NCBI GenBank assembly: GCA_014695345.1
Contig: JACJOC010000020.1
Location: 1 to 64,000 of the forward strand
From: Cyanobacteria bacterium FACHB-471
GTDB taxonomy: Bacteria; Cyanobacteriota; Cyanobacteriia; Elainellales; Elainellaceae
Direction of reading: 5' to 3'
DNA length: 64,000 bases
Both the position numbers and the translations under genes were made by a program. Positions 1-10,223 of this stretch are shown here, piece after piece (within the stretch, counting starts at the first letter, position 1; each line of letters begins with the position of its first letter). The notes under the pieces are model-generated. The model was not told where the DNA came from and did no database searches. It saw only the letters and a list, made by a program, of their open reading frames with translations.

Positions 1-99
1 TCTCATCTGCGTAAATTGCAGAAGTTGCCATCGCGCATTCAGAAGTATTTTGAGCATCCATTTATTGCTTATGCTTCGAACAAGATGCAATCTCAATGA
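1..99 (+). CDS. 3' end of an unidentified gene
   Basis: Frame 1 is open from the first base and ends in TGA at 97-99, giving a 32-residue basic C-terminal tail that finishes in NKMQSQ. Its stop overlaps the start of the next gene in an ATGA arrangement, typical of translational coupling. The family cannot be recognised from this little sequence. It may also have formed when the next gene lost its original 5' end. Confidence 0.45.
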   Translation, partial: SHLRKLQKLPSRIQKYFEHPFIAYASNKMQSQ

Positions 100-3000
100 T
101 TGCCGGGTTAATAGTTGGCTTTCAACTGTGGCAATCACTTTCAGAAACATTGGATGAGAAAGTAACTAAAAACAATTTTCGCTCTGTGTTGAAACGATGG
201 CATGACCGAGGTGTGAAGTCTGTTACCCGCAGCATTGTCAAGACGTTACCCGTCAAGGGTTCAAATGCAGACGTTAATGCAACCGATGGACATCAGGATT
301 GGGGAGATGCAATTGATGTTTCAGTGTTTTATGGGCGATCGCAAGAACTCACTATCTTAGAAAAATGGCTAACTCACGATCGCTGTCGATTAGTTGCAAT
401 TTTAGGTATTGGCGGCACTGGGAAAACTGCTTTGTCGGTCAAGCTAGCAGAGCAGCTACAGCATCAGTTTGAATATGTGATCTGGCGATCGCTACATAAT
501 GCACCCACATTCGACTCACTGTTAAACAGCCTGACTTACTTGCCAACTAGTGCTGAATTGACTGCTTCTCAAGACATTGAGCAGCGAATGATGCAGCTTT
601 TGAAGCACTTTAGAACCCATCGCTGTCTATTGATTTTGGATAATGTAGAAACGATTTTGGCAGAGGCAACAGGGGACACTCGTGGGAGCCGAGTCGGCCA
701 TTATCGCCCTGGGTTTGAACTCTATGGAGAATTGTTCAAAAAAATAGGAGAGTTAAAACATCAAAGCTGTTTGCTGTTAACCAGTCGAGAAAAGCCCAAA
801 GAGATGGCTACCCTGGAAGGAAAAACACTTCCTGTTCGTTCATTTCAGCTAAACGGATTGACAGCAGTAGAAGGGCAAGAAATCTTACAGGCAAAAGGAA
901 ACTTTTCGGGTTCACAACAAGATTGGCAACGACTGATTCAAGCCTATGCAGGTAATCCTCTAGCGCTAAAAATTGTGGCAACCACCATTCATGACCTGTT
1001 TGCTGGAAATGTAGCTCACTTTTTGGCACAGAGAAGTGTAATTTTTGGGGATATTCAGGACTTGCTGACCCAACAGTTTGATCGGTTGTCGGCTTTAGAG
1101 CAGCAGGTAATGTATTGGCTGGCAATCAACCGTGAACCTGTGGCGATCGCTGACCTTCAAGCAGACATCCTTTCTCCATTACTGCCATCAGACTTACTGG
1201 AAGCACTGGAAGCTTTGCAGCGGCGATCGCTGATTGAACAAACTCCATCATCAGGAGTTGAAAGGCGTGCCACCCTATTTACACTTCAGCCCGTTTTGAT
1301 GGAATACGTCACGCAGCGGCTGATCCAGCACGTTTGCACTGAATTGAGTTCGCAGCAGGAACAACGAAACAGCCTGCCCTCCTCAACCTCTGAACGAGAT
1401 GCCTCATCAACACCCACTCCGCACTTCAAAGCTTATGCACTGATTAAAGCTCAGTCTCAGGAATATGTAAAAGAAGCGCAAATTAGCTTGATCCTCAAAC
1501 CGATCGCAACTCAACTGCTGCATCTTTTTGGTAGTGACGCAGCGTTGGAAACAATGTTGCTGCAGAAGCTTTCCTCATTACGTCGAAAACTATCGATCGA
1601 GGCAGGTTACATGGGTGGTAACATAATCAACTTGCTTCACCAGTTCAAGCCAGATCTAAACGGATATGACTTTTCTGAGCTAATCGTTTGGCAGGCAGAT
1701 TTAAAGAGCGTTTCTCTACAACATACTGATTTCTCCCATTCTGATCTGTCAAAATCGACGTTTACTGAGAGTTTTAACCACATCTACATCATGTCAGTGA
1801 GTGCCAACGGAGAATGGCTAGCCTCGGCTGACACACAGGGTGAGATCTGCCTGTGGCAACTGAAGGACGGACAACTGTTAAATACTTGGGAGGCGCATAA
1901 CGGTACAGTTCGTTCACTCACGTTTATGCCTGATGGTGAGACGTTAGCCAGTGGTGGCGACGACCAACTGTTGAAACTGTGGAATGCGAGAACTGGGCGG
2001 TGCTTGCGATCGCTCTATAACCCAACTGGAACGGTTTGGGCGATCGCACCTAGCCCAGATGGTCAAACCATTGTCATCACTGATGGCACCATCCGAGTAT
2101 GGAATCGCGATATAGATAAGTTGTCTATCCTGAGTCGGGAGCTTGACTGGACAACCAACGTTCGATTCAGTCCTGATGGTGAAATTCTCGCCTGTGCCTG
2201 CAATGACGGCACGATTAAGCTGCGGAATCCTTGTACCGGCGAATGTTTCAAGCTGTTGCCTGGGCATCAGCGCGGACCACTGGTATTTCTGTGTTTTAGC
2301 CCCGATGGCAAAATGCTAATGAGCAGCGGGCTAGATAACCAGTTGAAGTGGTGGGATGTAAAAACCGGGGAATGTCTACAGACCCAATCTCATCAGGGTT
2401 GGGTCTGGTGGGTTGACTGTAGCGAGGATGGTGAGATGGTCGTAAGCTGTAGCGCAGATCAAACAATTAAACTGTGGCATCTCCAAACCGGGCAACTGTT
2501 GAAAACTCTGCACGGACATGAATATGGCGTTCGAGTTGCCCTGTTTAGTCAGGACGGACGGACGCTGATTAGTAGTGATGAAGGACAAACCTTGAAGCTG
2601 TGGAATATCCAAACCGGGCAATGCCTCAAAACATGGCGAGGATACAGCGATAGCATCTGGGCGATCGCCTTTAGCTCTGACGGACGCACGCTGGTAAGCA
2701 GCGGGGAGGAGCAGACTGCAAAACTGTGGGATGTGCAAACCGGACAATGTATCAAACGGCTTAAGGGACATGGAGTTTGGGTGCGATCGGTCGCTTTTAG
2801 CCCGGACGATCAAACAGTGGCGACTAGCGGTGTAGACGGTGTGGTAAGGCTCTGGCAAGTTTCGACCGGAGAGTGTTTGCAAATCTTGCGGGGTCATGCA
2901 GGGTTTGTCTGGTCTGTGGCTTATAGCTCCAAGGGTGAAACGGTGGCGACTTGCAGCGTGGACTACACGATCCGGTTGTGGGATGTTTACTCAGGTCAGT

Positions 3001-3665
3001 GCCTACGGGTGTTCAATCATGGCAGTCCGGTGATTGCTGTGATTTACAGTCCCGATGCTCAACAGTTGGCAAGTTACAGCGTTGATCAGGGAATTCGTGT
3101 GTGGAACATTGCCACAGGTGAATGTCTGAGTGTGCTCCAGGCTGATAGTGCGTGGCACTTTTCTGCTACCTTTGATTGGGGTGGGGCGATCGCCTACAGT
3201 CCCGATGGGCAAGTCTTAGCCAGCAATAGTGGTACTGGCTCTGTGCAAATCTGGGATGCAGCAACCGGGCAACCTTTACGGCTATTGCAGGCACACGATA
3301 GCTCAATTGTGGCAATCGCCTACAGTCCCAACGGACAACGGTTAGTCACTGCCAGCCTGGATCAAGTCATTAAAGTGTGGAATGCCCAAACAGGAGAATG
3401 TCTTCAAGTTTTAGAAGGGCATACCAAATGGATTCACACGCTTACTTTTACAGTACTGTTTACGTCTGATTCCTCCAATTTGCAGTCTGTACTAGCCAGC
3501 AGCAGCGGCGATCGCACGATTCGTTTTTGGGACATCGAAACCGGAGAATGCTTGAAAGTTCTTAGAAGTGATAGACCCTATGAGGGGATGAATGTCACTG
3601 GGGTTACCGGATTAACGGCAATTCAGCGATCGACTTTGAAGGCTTTGGGGGCGGTTGAGAGGTAA
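96..3665 (+). CDS. NB-ARC/WD40 STAND-type protein
   Basis: Large cytoplasmic STAND NTPase of 1189 residues. The NB-ARC module shows a P-loop GIGGTGKT (about 104-111), a Walker B-like LLILDNVE, a sensor-like LLLTSREK and GNPLALK, the GLPLA equivalent. A winged-helix-like linker follows. From about residue 563 to 1165 there are 14 WD40 repeats, most ending in KLW[ND] or RLW[DQ], enough for two seven-bladed propellers. The C-terminus GVTGLT...LKALGAVE is usual for this cyanobacterial family. At the N-terminus, [19 protein letters not shown] normally follows a helix-turn-helix-like segment of about 50 residues; here only about ten unrelated residues precede it. STAND proteins of this kind are thought to sense a ligand with the propeller and signal by oligomerising; the ligand here is unknown. 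Confidence 0.9.
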   Translation: MIAGLIVGFQLWQSLSETLDEKVTKNNFRSVLKRWHDRGVKSVTRSIVKTLPVKGSNADVNATDGHQDWGDAIDVSVFYGRSQELTILEKWLTHDRCRLVAILGIGGTGKTALSVKLAEQLQHQFEYVIWRSLHNAPTFDSLLNSLTYLPTSAELTASQDIEQRMMQLLKHFRTHRCLLILDNVETILAEATGDTRGSRVGHYRPGFELYGELFKKIGELKHQSCLLLTSREKPKEMATLEGKTLPVRSFQLNGLTAVEGQEILQAKGNFSGSQQDWQRLIQAYAGNPLALKIVATTIHDLFAGNVAHFLAQRSVIFGDIQDLLTQQFDRLSALEQQVMYWLAINREPVAIADLQADILSPLLPSDLLEALEALQRRSLIEQTPSSGVERRATLFTLQPVLMEYVTQRLIQHVCTELSSQQEQRNSLPSSTSERDASSTPTPHFKAYALIKAQSQEYVKEAQISLILKPIATQLLHLFGSDAALETMLLQKLSSLRRKLSIEAGYMGGNIINLLHQFKPDLNGYDFSELIVWQADLKSVSLQHTDFSHSDLSKSTFTESFNHIYIMSVSANGEWLASADTQGEICLWQLKDGQLLNTWEAHNGTVRSLTFMPDGETLASGGDDQLLKLWNARTGRCLRSLYNPTGTVWAIAPSPDGQTIVITDGTIRVWNRDIDKLSILSRELDWTTNVRFSPDGEILACACNDGTIKLRNPCTGECFKLLPGHQRGPLVFLCFSPDGKMLMSSGLDNQLKWWDVKTGECLQTQSHQGWVWWVDCSEDGEMVVSCSADQTIKLWHLQTGQLLKTLHGHEYGVRVALFSQDGRTLISSDEGQTLKLWNIQTGQCLKTWRGYSDSIWAIAFSSDGRTLVSSGEEQTAKLWDVQTGQCIKRLKGHGVWVRSVAFSPDDQTVATSGVDGVVRLWQVSTGECLQILRGHAGFVWSVAYSSKGETVATCSVDYTIRLWDVYSGQCLRVFNHGSPVIAVIYSPDAQQLASYSVDQGIRVWNIATGECLSVLQADSAWHFSATFDWGGAIAYSPDGQVLASNSGTGSVQIWDAATGQPLRLLQAHDSSIVAIAYSPNGQRLVTASLDQVIKVWNAQTGECLQVLEGHTKWIHTLTFTVLFTSDSSNLQSVLASSSGDRTIRFWDIETGECLKVLRSDRPYEGMNVTGVTGLTAIQRSTLKALGAVER

Positions 3666-3704
3666 TGAGTTATGGGAATTGGGGGTTAGGGTTTAGAAGC
3701 ACTC

Positions 3705-4688
3705 TCAGCTCAACCAGAGCGTGAGAATGGCGATCGCCACCCAGATCAGAAACATCCAACGGGTTAATCCCATTGCCTGCTCAATTCGGGCTGGAGTAAT
3801 CGGGTGAATGGAATCGCCCAACAGTGGCTTGTGTTTCACAGTGCCTTTGTAGACATTCACTCCACCTACCTGCACCCCGACTACGGCTGCATAGGCGCAC
3901 TCACTCCATCCGGCGTTGGGGCTGGGATCTTGAGGGGCATCTCGGCAGCAGATCTGCCACACATATTTAGGTTTACCGGATAGGAGTGAGAGAGTTAATA
4001 CCATCAGGCGACAGGGAATCCAGGTGAAGTAATCTTCCAGACGGGCGCTAAACCAGCCGAGGTGGGTGTAGGGTGCTTCTCGGTAGCCCACCATTGAATC
4101 GAGCGTACTTGCGGCTTTATATGCCAGCGCAAAAGGAACACTGCCGATCGGGGTGAAGGCTCCGATAATCGCCCAAAACAAGGGGGCCATGACTCCATCA
4201 GTGGCATTTTCTGTCACGGTTTCAAACACTGCCCGCAGGATTTCGGGTTCTGTTAGCTGTGCTGTATCTCGTCCAACGTACAGACTGAGTTTTGATCGGG
4301 CTGTTGCTAAATCTCCAGTCTTTAAGGGCTGCAAGACATCTTGAGCAGCAGTTCTCAAACTGCGTCCGGCAAAACAGCTTGCTAGCAAAATAGATGAGAC
4401 GGCGATCGCCCCACCCCAATGTATCCAACCTGTCACCTGAACGATCAGCCACCCTGCAACTCCGCTGCCGCCAATCATTCCAAGTCCTAAAATGACTCCT
4501 GCTATGCGTAGACTTAGGGGAGATTCGAACTGCTTCAGGACAAGGTGAGTGTATCGGCTAATCATCCAACCTATCACCTGAACGGGATGTAACCAGTTCC
4601 AGGGATCACCGATGAGATAGTCGAGCAAGGAGGCGATCGCTAATCCAGCTATGGCAAAATCGTGAGTCCAGGAAGTTATAGATATCAT
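3705..4688 (-). CDS. cbiB: Adenosylcobinamide-phosphate synthase CbiB/CobD
   Basis: Integral membrane protein of 327 residues that attaches the aminopropanol arm to adenosylcobyric acid in cobalamin biosynthesis. Family signatures are the N-terminal LLDYLIGDPWNWLHPVQ, the central TENATDG segment (the usual S/T-EN-xxDG motif), the AYKAASTLDSMVGY region and the late PQDPSPNAGWSE. Several hydrophobic helices are visible. The ATG overlaps the stop of the upstream 2H phosphoesterase gene (ATGA), so it is probably coupled to the kinase-phosphoesterase pair upstream. Length and motifs are normal for the family. Confidence 0.95.
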   Translation of the reverse strand: MISITSWTHDFAIAGLAIASLLDYLIGDPWNWLHPVQVIGWMISRYTHLVLKQFESPLSLRIAGVILGLGMIGGSGVAGWLIVQVTGWIHWGGAIAVSSILLASCFAGRSLRTAAQDVLQPLKTGDLATARSKLSLYVGRDTAQLTEPEILRAVFETVTENATDGVMAPLFWAIIGAFTPIGSVPFALAYKAASTLDSMVGYREAPYTHLGWFSARLEDYFTWIPCRLMVLTLSLLSGKPKYVWQICCRDAPQDPSPNAGWSECAYAAVVGVQVGGVNVYKGTVKHKPLLGDSIHPITPARIEQAMGLTRWMFLIWVAIAILTLWLS

Positions 4689-5203
4689 TTGAAATCAAAC
4701 TGGTTTGCCAATTCCCACGGCCCGCCTTTGTAATACCAGAGCAACAAGCCCTCACCTGTTCCCTGAAAGGCTTCCCATTCACTGGTGAGTTGGTCATACA
4801 ACAATCGAGCCTGGTCAGGAGTCACCTTGTTTTGAATAGTGATATGGGGGCGATAGCCCTGCTGGTCTTGCCGACTCAGCCAATCACGCCAATAGGTCGC
4901 AAGCTGTTGACGAAGTTGGATGAGTTCAGGACATTCAACTTCTACAGCCACTCCTTTGCCGAGAAAACGTAATGTTGTAAAAGTGAGAGTTAAGGGTGAG
5001 ATGTGAGAACGGAAGTCTTGCAACGTCTGTTGAATACTCGATTTCTGTTCACCCGGGAGTGCGTGAAACAGAGTAACGTGGGCAGATAGGAAGTTCCTTT
5101 CGGGTGGGAAGTGCTGCTGACGTAACTGATCAAAATAGCTAAAGGTTTTCTGATCTAGCTTTAGAGTCAAGATCAACGGAGATAGGTCAGACATAAGATT
5201 CAC
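4685..5203 (-). CDS. 2'-5' RNA ligase/2H phosphoesterase family protein
   Basis: A 172-residue protein with both catalytic H-x-T/S-x boxes of the 2H phosphoesterase (LigT-like) superfamily: HVTL near residue 42 and HITI near residue 120, the second in a PHITIQNK context. Relatives act on 2',5' or cyclic phosphodiesters in RNA or nucleotides; the true substrate here is unknown. It lies between a sensor kinase gene and cbiB with 4-bp ATGA overlaps at both ends, so the three are almost certainly co-translated. No link between this enzyme and cobalamin is established. Confidence 0.85.
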   Translation of the reverse strand: MNLMSDLSPLILTLKLDQKTFSYFDQLRQQHFPPERNFLSAHVTLFHALPGEQKSSIQQTLQDFRSHISPLTLTFTTLRFLGKGVAVEVECPELIQLRQQLATYWRDWLSRQDQQGYRPHITIQNKVTPDQARLLYDQLTSEWEAFQGTGEGLLLWYYKGGPWELANQFDFK

Positions 5204-6654
5204 ACTTCAACCTTGGAAAGAGACTCTTCATGCCCACTCTTTTGCAGGGGCAAACCGATGGTCAGGGTTGTCCCATGTCCAAATGTACTGTTTGCAGTGA
5301 TGTTGCCGCCATGAGCTTCTACGATGCGTTTGGCGATCGCCAGTCCCAAGCCCGTGCTGCTGCCTTTGCGGGAAGGATCGGCAGTATAAAACTGCTCAAA
5401 AATACGGGGCAGATCCCGCTCCCTGATACCCGTCCCCTGGTCGCTAATTTTGATCACAATCTGCTTTCCTTCACGCTGCCCTGTGATTGCAATTTGGGAG
5501 TTGGGTTGAGAATGTTTGATTGCGTTGTCCAAGATGTTGAGCAGAGCCTGTAACAGTCGCTCTGGGTCACCCTGAATTTGCAGATTTGCTACGTTTTGCT
5601 GAATTCTAATTTCTAGCGCTTTAAGTCGAGTTTCCATTGCTCGTACAGCTCGCTCAATCAAATTTGGAAGGGCGATCGCCCGTTTCTCCAAAGATGTGAC
5701 TCCGGCTTCGAGTCTTCCCAGATCAAGCAGGTCATAGACTAGCTGAGATAAGCGTTTGATCTCATCTTCAACCGTTTGAAAGAAGCGATCGCGCAGCTCC
5801 GGTTCGGCATCAGCACCGTTTCTGAGCGCTTCTACCGTTAACTGAACATTACTAATCGGAGTGCGTAACTCGTGGGACACATCAGCTAGAAAAGAGCGCC
5901 TTTCCTGATCGAGAGACTCCAAACGTTGGCTCATGCGGTTTAGCTGGATCGCAAGCTGATCTAGCTCATTGCTCTGACGAATGGTGAGGCGATCGCCAAA
6001 GTGACCGCTGCCTAGCCGAATTGCAAAAGCCTGCATGGTTTGAATGGGTCTGGACAAACTGCGAGCCAACCATTCGCTAATCAAAGTACACAGCAGAACC
6101 GTGAGAAACAATGCTCCTAATACAGTCCAGATGATGTTGGCAAACTGATTTTGCAGTTGTTCCAGCGTAATCGACATCCGCAACACGCCCAGCATTTGCC
6201 CATTGCGCGAGATCGGACGAGAAATATAGAGGCGATCGTCATTTGATAAAAGTCCTTTGGTTAGACCCTGATCAACTCGATTTTGCAACGCCTCATTGAC
6301 CCCACTCACTTCCAGCCAGTTCTCGATTTGAGAGTCTAACTCAGGACTAGAGGTGGCAATCAGTTGTCCATTTACATCTAAAATGCGAAGGGTAATAGCC
6401 TCTGGTGCCCCATAACGCTGCATTATCACGTCCACACGGTCAAGATCCTCCTCTTCTAGAGCATCTGCCACACTCTCAGCCAAAGCGCCACTCCAGTTTT
6501 CTAGGTCGGCTTGTCTGGTTTCAATAAAATAGTTGTAGCAAGACCACAGAATGTAGCCTGACATCAATGATGTCCCGATTGCGGTTAGCATCCAATAAGT
6601 CACTAACAGCTTAGTGTGAATGGAGTTCCACTTGATGCTAGACAACCAGCCCAT
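5200..6654 (-). CDS. Membrane sensor histidine kinase (HAMP-HisKA-HATPase)
   Basis: A 484-residue orthodox kinase. An N-terminal membrane helix (about 15-38) and a second (about 172-195) bracket a periplasmic sensor of about 130 residues; a HAMP domain follows. The H-box is DVSHELRTPISN with the phospho-accepting His at about 261. An N-box DNAIKHS, the G1 box DQGTGI and the G2 box GSSTGLGLAI are present, so the kinase looks active. No response regulator is immediately adjacent; the nearest lies two genes upstream and is more naturally paired with the CHASE2 kinase. Its stop overlaps the start of the 2H phosphoesterase gene. The signal is unknown. Confidence 0.93.
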   Translation of the reverse strand: MGWLSSIKWNSIHTKLLVTYWMLTAIGTSLMSGYILWSCYNYFIETRQADLENWSGALAESVADALEEEDLDRVDVIMQRYGAPEAITLRILDVNGQLIATSSPELDSQIENWLEVSGVNEALQNRVDQGLTKGLLSNDDRLYISRPISRNGQMLGVLRMSITLEQLQNQFANIIWTVLGALFLTVLLCTLISEWLARSLSRPIQTMQAFAIRLGSGHFGDRLTIRQSNELDQLAIQLNRMSQRLESLDQERRSFLADVSHELRTPISNVQLTVEALRNGADAEPELRDRFFQTVEDEIKRLSQLVYDLLDLGRLEAGVTSLEKRAIALPNLIERAVRAMETRLKALEIRIQQNVANLQIQGDPERLLQALLNILDNAIKHSQPNSQIAITGQREGKQIVIKISDQGTGIRERDLPRIFEQFYTADPSRKGSSTGLGLAIAKRIVEAHGGNITANSTFGHGTTLTIGLPLQKSGHEESLSKVEV

Positions 6655-6716
6655 CCAACAGTCCTCGCACAGAAATTGGCTATAGCCATCCTAATGTGAT
6701 TCGTGAACAGGATGGT

Positions 6717-8627
6717 TTAAGAATGCGATTTTATCTTGGCAGCCTTCCATTTCAGCTCACACAGGGTGCCTTTAGGTTTGACGAACTCTCGCCGAAACTG
6801 TCCGCCTAACTGCTGTTCTAGATTCTTGGCAAGTTGAGTGCCACGTCCGCCTGTGGTCGGTTGTGTGGGGTCAAATCCTTTGCCATTGTCCATCACTCGA
6901 ATCACATTCCAGCCCTCTTCTTGCTTACAGGTGACATCTAGTCGAGTTGCGCCTGCTGCGTATTTGCCAACGTTACACAAACTTTCTTCTAGAAACCGTC
7001 CCAGGTTGCGCTTGTGTTCTAGGGTTAGCCCTGTAGTGTCGAGTGGCTCAAAGGTGGTAACGCTAAATTTAAGTGTTTTAAAGTAGTCAAATTCTCGCTT
7101 GAGGGTGTAGCTGTACACTTCATAAAGCACTTCATCGAGTGATTCGCTGAGGGCGATCGCCTGATCCTCTGCCAGGTGCAGGTTTTCGTCACGGGTCAAC
7201 ACTTCCTGGCGCACCAGTTCGTACACGGCTCGTAGTTCCTGGTTGAGATCTTTGAGTCTTGCCTCAATCTGGGGAAGTTCCAGATCACCCGAATGCGTCT
7301 TTCTAAGCAACAGAGATAGCGTTTGCAGTGGACCGTTGTGAATAGCGTTAAAGGTGTGGTCAATCACGTATTGGCGATCGCGTAACTGCTGTTTTAAATC
7401 CTGCTGATATCGATAAAACAGAGCAGTGGTTATCCCCGCCCCATTCACCAGGAGAATCATCAGCGGTGGCACCAGTGGCACCCACCAGCCCATCACTAAG
7501 AGCCAGTAGGATAAGCCCAAAAATACGGCACAGCTTACACTCAGCCCCGCAACGACGCGCCAGGGGGTGCCTAAAAATCGTCCCAGGCTAATCCCTAAAA
7601 TTCCCCAGGCGGCGATCCACAGATATTCCCAACTCTCGCCCCAACTGTTGAGTAGCGGACGCTGATAGAGCGCTGCCTGCACAATTTGACTAATTGCGTG
7701 TGCCTGCACTTCTACGCCGTAAACAATTCCCGGTGCTGGATTGGGAGCCGTACTGGAAACAGCAACGGTGTTGATAATATCTTTGACACTAGGTGCGACT
7801 ACACCGATGAGGACAATGCGATCGCGCACCAGCTCATCAGGCACTTCACCTGCCAACACCGCCCGCAGTGACACCATTTCAAACGGATGTCCGCCGCTGC
7901 GATAGTTGATGAAGGTATCAACCTCATCCGTTGGTTTTTCTAAATTGCGGTAGCCGCCTGTGTTGGGCTGAATTCGGGGCAGTTCAGCCTTGCCAAAGCG
8001 CAGCGCATAGGGGTCACGGAGTCCAGACTCCAGGGGGAGGTTGCGATCGCCCAAAAACTTCCCTGCCACCCGAATGGCTAACGAAAAACTAAATTCTTCC
8101 TGGGCATCGTAAGCCCCTAATAGGTTGCGCCGCAGCTTGCCGTCTGGATCAGACTGGAGATCAGCAAAGCCCACCTGTTCAGTAGGCAAGGCGGGGGGAG
8201 GGGCGATCGTGCGAGGAAAGATTCGCTCGATGCCAATCAGGTTAGGTGTAGTGCGAAACAGGTCTGCAAGCTGCTGATGTCCTGGCTCTTGGGGCAAATC
8301 TCGAAAAATGTCCAGCCCAATTACGGCAGGTTCGGACTGGTTAAGGGTTTGAATCAGGTCTGCCAGTTCACCATCAGGGATAGGGTACTGTCCTACTGCT
8401 TGAATGTCATCTTCATCAATCCCAACAATGAGGATATGTTCGTCGGTGGGTTCAGGTGGACGCAATCGCAGCAGGTAGTCCAACGCAAACCATTCCAGCA
8501 TTTGTAGTCCGCCAACCAACCGCAGCGCCACAACCAGCCCGATCACCGCTAGCCCTGGCAGTGCGCCCGATCGCCAAAGTTGCAGTTCACGTTGAAGAAC
8601 TGCCCAAATGCCCTGCCCTGTCCGCAT
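6717..8627 (-). CDS. CHASE2-domain sensor histidine kinase
   Basis: A 636-residue membrane protein. After one N-terminal membrane helix (about 22-44) comes a large extracytoplasmic CHASE2 domain with the typical ILIVGIDEDD, VIGLDIFRD and RIVLIGV segments, then three hydrophobic helices (about 325-400). The cytoplasmic part has a degenerate dimerisation segment with IHNGPLQTLSLLLRKT, recalling the H-box of NarL-type kinases, and an ATPase with MDNGKGFD and a terminal GGRGTQLAKNL. The gene follows the response-regulator stop directly (TAAATG), so kinase and regulator form a cognate pair. The CHASE2 ligand is not known. Confidence 0.92.
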   Translation of the reverse strand: MRTGQGIWAVLQRELQLWRSGALPGLAVIGLVVALRLVGGLQMLEWFALDYLLRLRPPEPTDEHILIVGIDEDDIQAVGQYPIPDGELADLIQTLNQSEPAVIGLDIFRDLPQEPGHQQLADLFRTTPNLIGIERIFPRTIAPPPALPTEQVGFADLQSDPDGKLRRNLLGAYDAQEEFSFSLAIRVAGKFLGDRNLPLESGLRDPYALRFGKAELPRIQPNTGGYRNLEKPTDEVDTFINYRSGGHPFEMVSLRAVLAGEVPDELVRDRIVLIGVVAPSVKDIINTVAVSSTAPNPAPGIVYGVEVQAHAISQIVQAALYQRPLLNSWGESWEYLWIAAWGILGISLGRFLGTPWRVVAGLSVSCAVFLGLSYWLLVMGWWVPLVPPLMILLVNGAGITTALFYRYQQDLKQQLRDRQYVIDHTFNAIHNGPLQTLSLLLRKTHSGDLELPQIEARLKDLNQELRAVYELVRQEVLTRDENLHLAEDQAIALSESLDEVLYEVYSYTLKREFDYFKTLKFSVTTFEPLDTTGLTLEHKRNLGRFLEESLCNVGKYAAGATRLDVTCKQEEGWNVIRVMDNGKGFDPTQPTTGGRGTQLAKNLEQQLGGQFRREFVKPKGTLCELKWKAAKIKSHS

Positions 8628-9302
8628 TTAGTCAATCAATCCTTCTTCACGAGCGCGAATCTCAGTTTGAATCCGGTTATTCTTGCCCGCATCAGGATAA
8701 ACGCCCAGAGCATCCTGTACCTGTGTCCAGTAATGGCGCACAGTGCGTTCGGCGACTCTCATGCGTTCGGCGATCGCCTTATCTTGCAAGCCTTCCTGAA
8801 ACGCTAGTCGCAGCACTTCCAACCATTCTGGCTTAATCTCCAGTCCGGTTCGCATCTCCCTTGGCGTGTAGACTACTCCTTGAATTGCCCAGTCCACTTT
8901 GGTAAGCATTTCCTTCAGCGGCAAACTTTTCTCGGCAATAGTGAAACCGCCCTCATGAGTATTAATAGACGGTTTGAGCCGCACCAGTGATTTTGCATTG
9001 GCGCTTTGCACCACAATATTTAGCGTTGGGAAGCGCTGGAGCAAAGTTCTCAACAGTTGTAGACCTGTCTCAGTGCGAGAAACCTGTCCCGATTGCTCTG
9101 GCAGCGCCAGGTCTACCACAACCAGGTCGGGCTGGGTTTGCTCAATCAGCGTCAGCGCTGTTGCAGTCGCCTGGGCCGTGCTGATTTTTGCATCAGGATA
9201 TTGGCGCTGAAGCACCGTGACGGTGCTGTCTAACACCAGTTCGTGGTCGTCCACCACGACGATTTTTAGCCCAGCCACCCTTTCCCCTCCAGATCGATCC
9301 AT
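8628..9302 (-). CDS. LuxR/NarL-type response regulator
   Basis: A 224-residue regulator. The receiver domain has the acidic pocket VVDDHE, the phosphoacceptor in VVVDLALPEQSG and a late AEKSL region supplying the conserved Lys. A C-terminal LuxR-type helix-turn-helix reads LQDKAIAERMRVAERTVRHYWTQVQ. An internal GTG at 9278 sits behind a strong GGAGGGG ribosome site and may be the real start. The regulator lies between a small membrane protein and the CHASE2 kinase in one operon with 12- and 0-bp gaps, so it probably receives phosphate from that kinase. Its targets are unknown. Confidence 0.93.
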   Translation of the reverse strand: MDRSGGERVAGLKIVVVDDHELVLDSTVTVLQRQYPDAKISTAQATATALTLIEQTQPDLVVVDLALPEQSGQVSRTETGLQLLRTLLQRFPTLNIVVQSANAKSLVRLKPSINTHEGGFTIAEKSLPLKEMLTKVDWAIQGVVYTPREMRTGLEIKPEWLEVLRLAFQEGLQDKAIAERMRVAERTVRHYWTQVQDALGVYPDAGKNNRIQTEIRAREEGLID

Positions 9303-9314
9303 CGTTGCATTCGT

Positions 9315-10013
9315 TTATACCTTATCGTGAGCGTACTGCCATCGAAAACACCAGGAAACGGTCTGCTGTTGCTGTCGATAAGAACAGCGGCCCGAAGCAA
9401 GTACCTGAAAGGTTCGCGGCAAATACTTCAGTTCTGGCGATCGCCCCGCCTGTTGAGCAGCCTCGACCGAAGCGTAGTGAATTTGCACCACCAGTTCTCC
9501 CCAGTGCTGACGGTTTCGTAACTCAATTGATATTGGCATCTCCGCATCAGCATTGTTCTGGGTTGCAACCAGATGTAACAACTGATCGAGTGCAGTCAAA
9601 AGTATCTGGCTGCGAATCAGCGGTTCAGAATGCCAGAAATCTGGCAGGGTCAGGGCGATCACCTGTTGCGCCCCCGGAGTGGCGATCGCCTCAAACCGTT
9701 TTGCCCAGTCGCGAATTGCCAGCGGTAAGCTAACCTCTCCATAGGGTGGAGCCAGATTATCACTTAGTTGCACCAGATGCCCGTCCAGATACTTCATCTG
9801 CTCGATCCAGTGCTGCACGCCATCTTCGTCCAGGCTCAGCTCCAGCCGTCGTCGCATTACAAATGTTTCCTGCAACAGCCCGTTGCGAACCTGCTCTGCC
9901 TCTCGACACAGCCATCGCTGCCGCTGCTCAAACCACCACCGTAGAGCCTGCTGGGTTTGCCAGTGAACCACAGCTAGCCACACTAAACCACTCACTAACA
10001 ACAGGGAAAGCAC
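9315..10013 (-). CDS. Membrane-anchored kinase-like accessory protein
   Basis: A 232-residue protein starting at GTG, with a stop two codons upstream fixing the maximum length. A single N-terminal hydrophobic helix (LLLVSGLVWLAVVHW) is followed by a helical segment resembling a degenerate dimerisation domain and a C-terminal alpha/beta part that lacks clear N, G1 or G2 boxes. It is the first gene of the operon with the response regulator and the CHASE2 kinase. From context I infer an accessory or inactive kinase-like partner; no function can be assigned from sequence alone. Confidence 0.7.
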   Translation of the reverse strand: MLSLLLVSGLVWLAVVHWQTQQALRWWFEQRQRWLCREAEQVRNGLLQETFVMRRRLELSLDEDGVQHWIEQMKYLDGHLVQLSDNLAPPYGEVSLPLAIRDWAKRFEAIATPGAQQVIALTLPDFWHSEPLIRSQILLTALDQLLHLVATQNNADAEMPISIELRNRQHWGELVVQIHYASVEAAQQAGRSPELKYLPRTFQVLASGRCSYRQQQQTVSWCFRWQYAHDKV

Positions 10014-10054
10014 AAATTAAATGGGTGGGAATGAGTAAAGTGGAAATTATTTGA

Positions 10055-10083
10055 GTAGGGGTTTGGCAATGCCAAACCCCTAC
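10055..10083. repeat. Perfect 14-bp hairpin
   Basis: GTAGGGGTTTGGCA and its exact complement are separated by one base. A partial third copy (GCCAAACTCCTACGG) follows at about 10090. This is a typical cyanobacterial dispersed hairpin. It lies upstream of the 10013 operon and could also end transcripts coming from the right. Confidence 0.8.
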
Positions 10084-10223
10084 GGTTCAGCCAAACTCCT
10101 ACGGTCAGTAGACAATGCAAATTGATTGATGCATTGAGGCTACCTCTTATAAAACTCACATTCCTCTTCAATAGCTGTCCGAAAACTGAAAACTTGATTG
10201 CACTTTTCTGCAAACCTTTTTCG

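Noticed and set aside
2376-2897. 173-codon ORF on the minus strand inside the WD40 region
   Set aside because: It is antisense to well-conserved WD40 repeats; its own repeats (LxxLPGLxIPQ) simply mirror them. No ribosome site.
9305-9733. 142-codon plus-strand ORF
   Set aside because: It is antisense to the operon gene at 9315-10013 and has no family resemblance.
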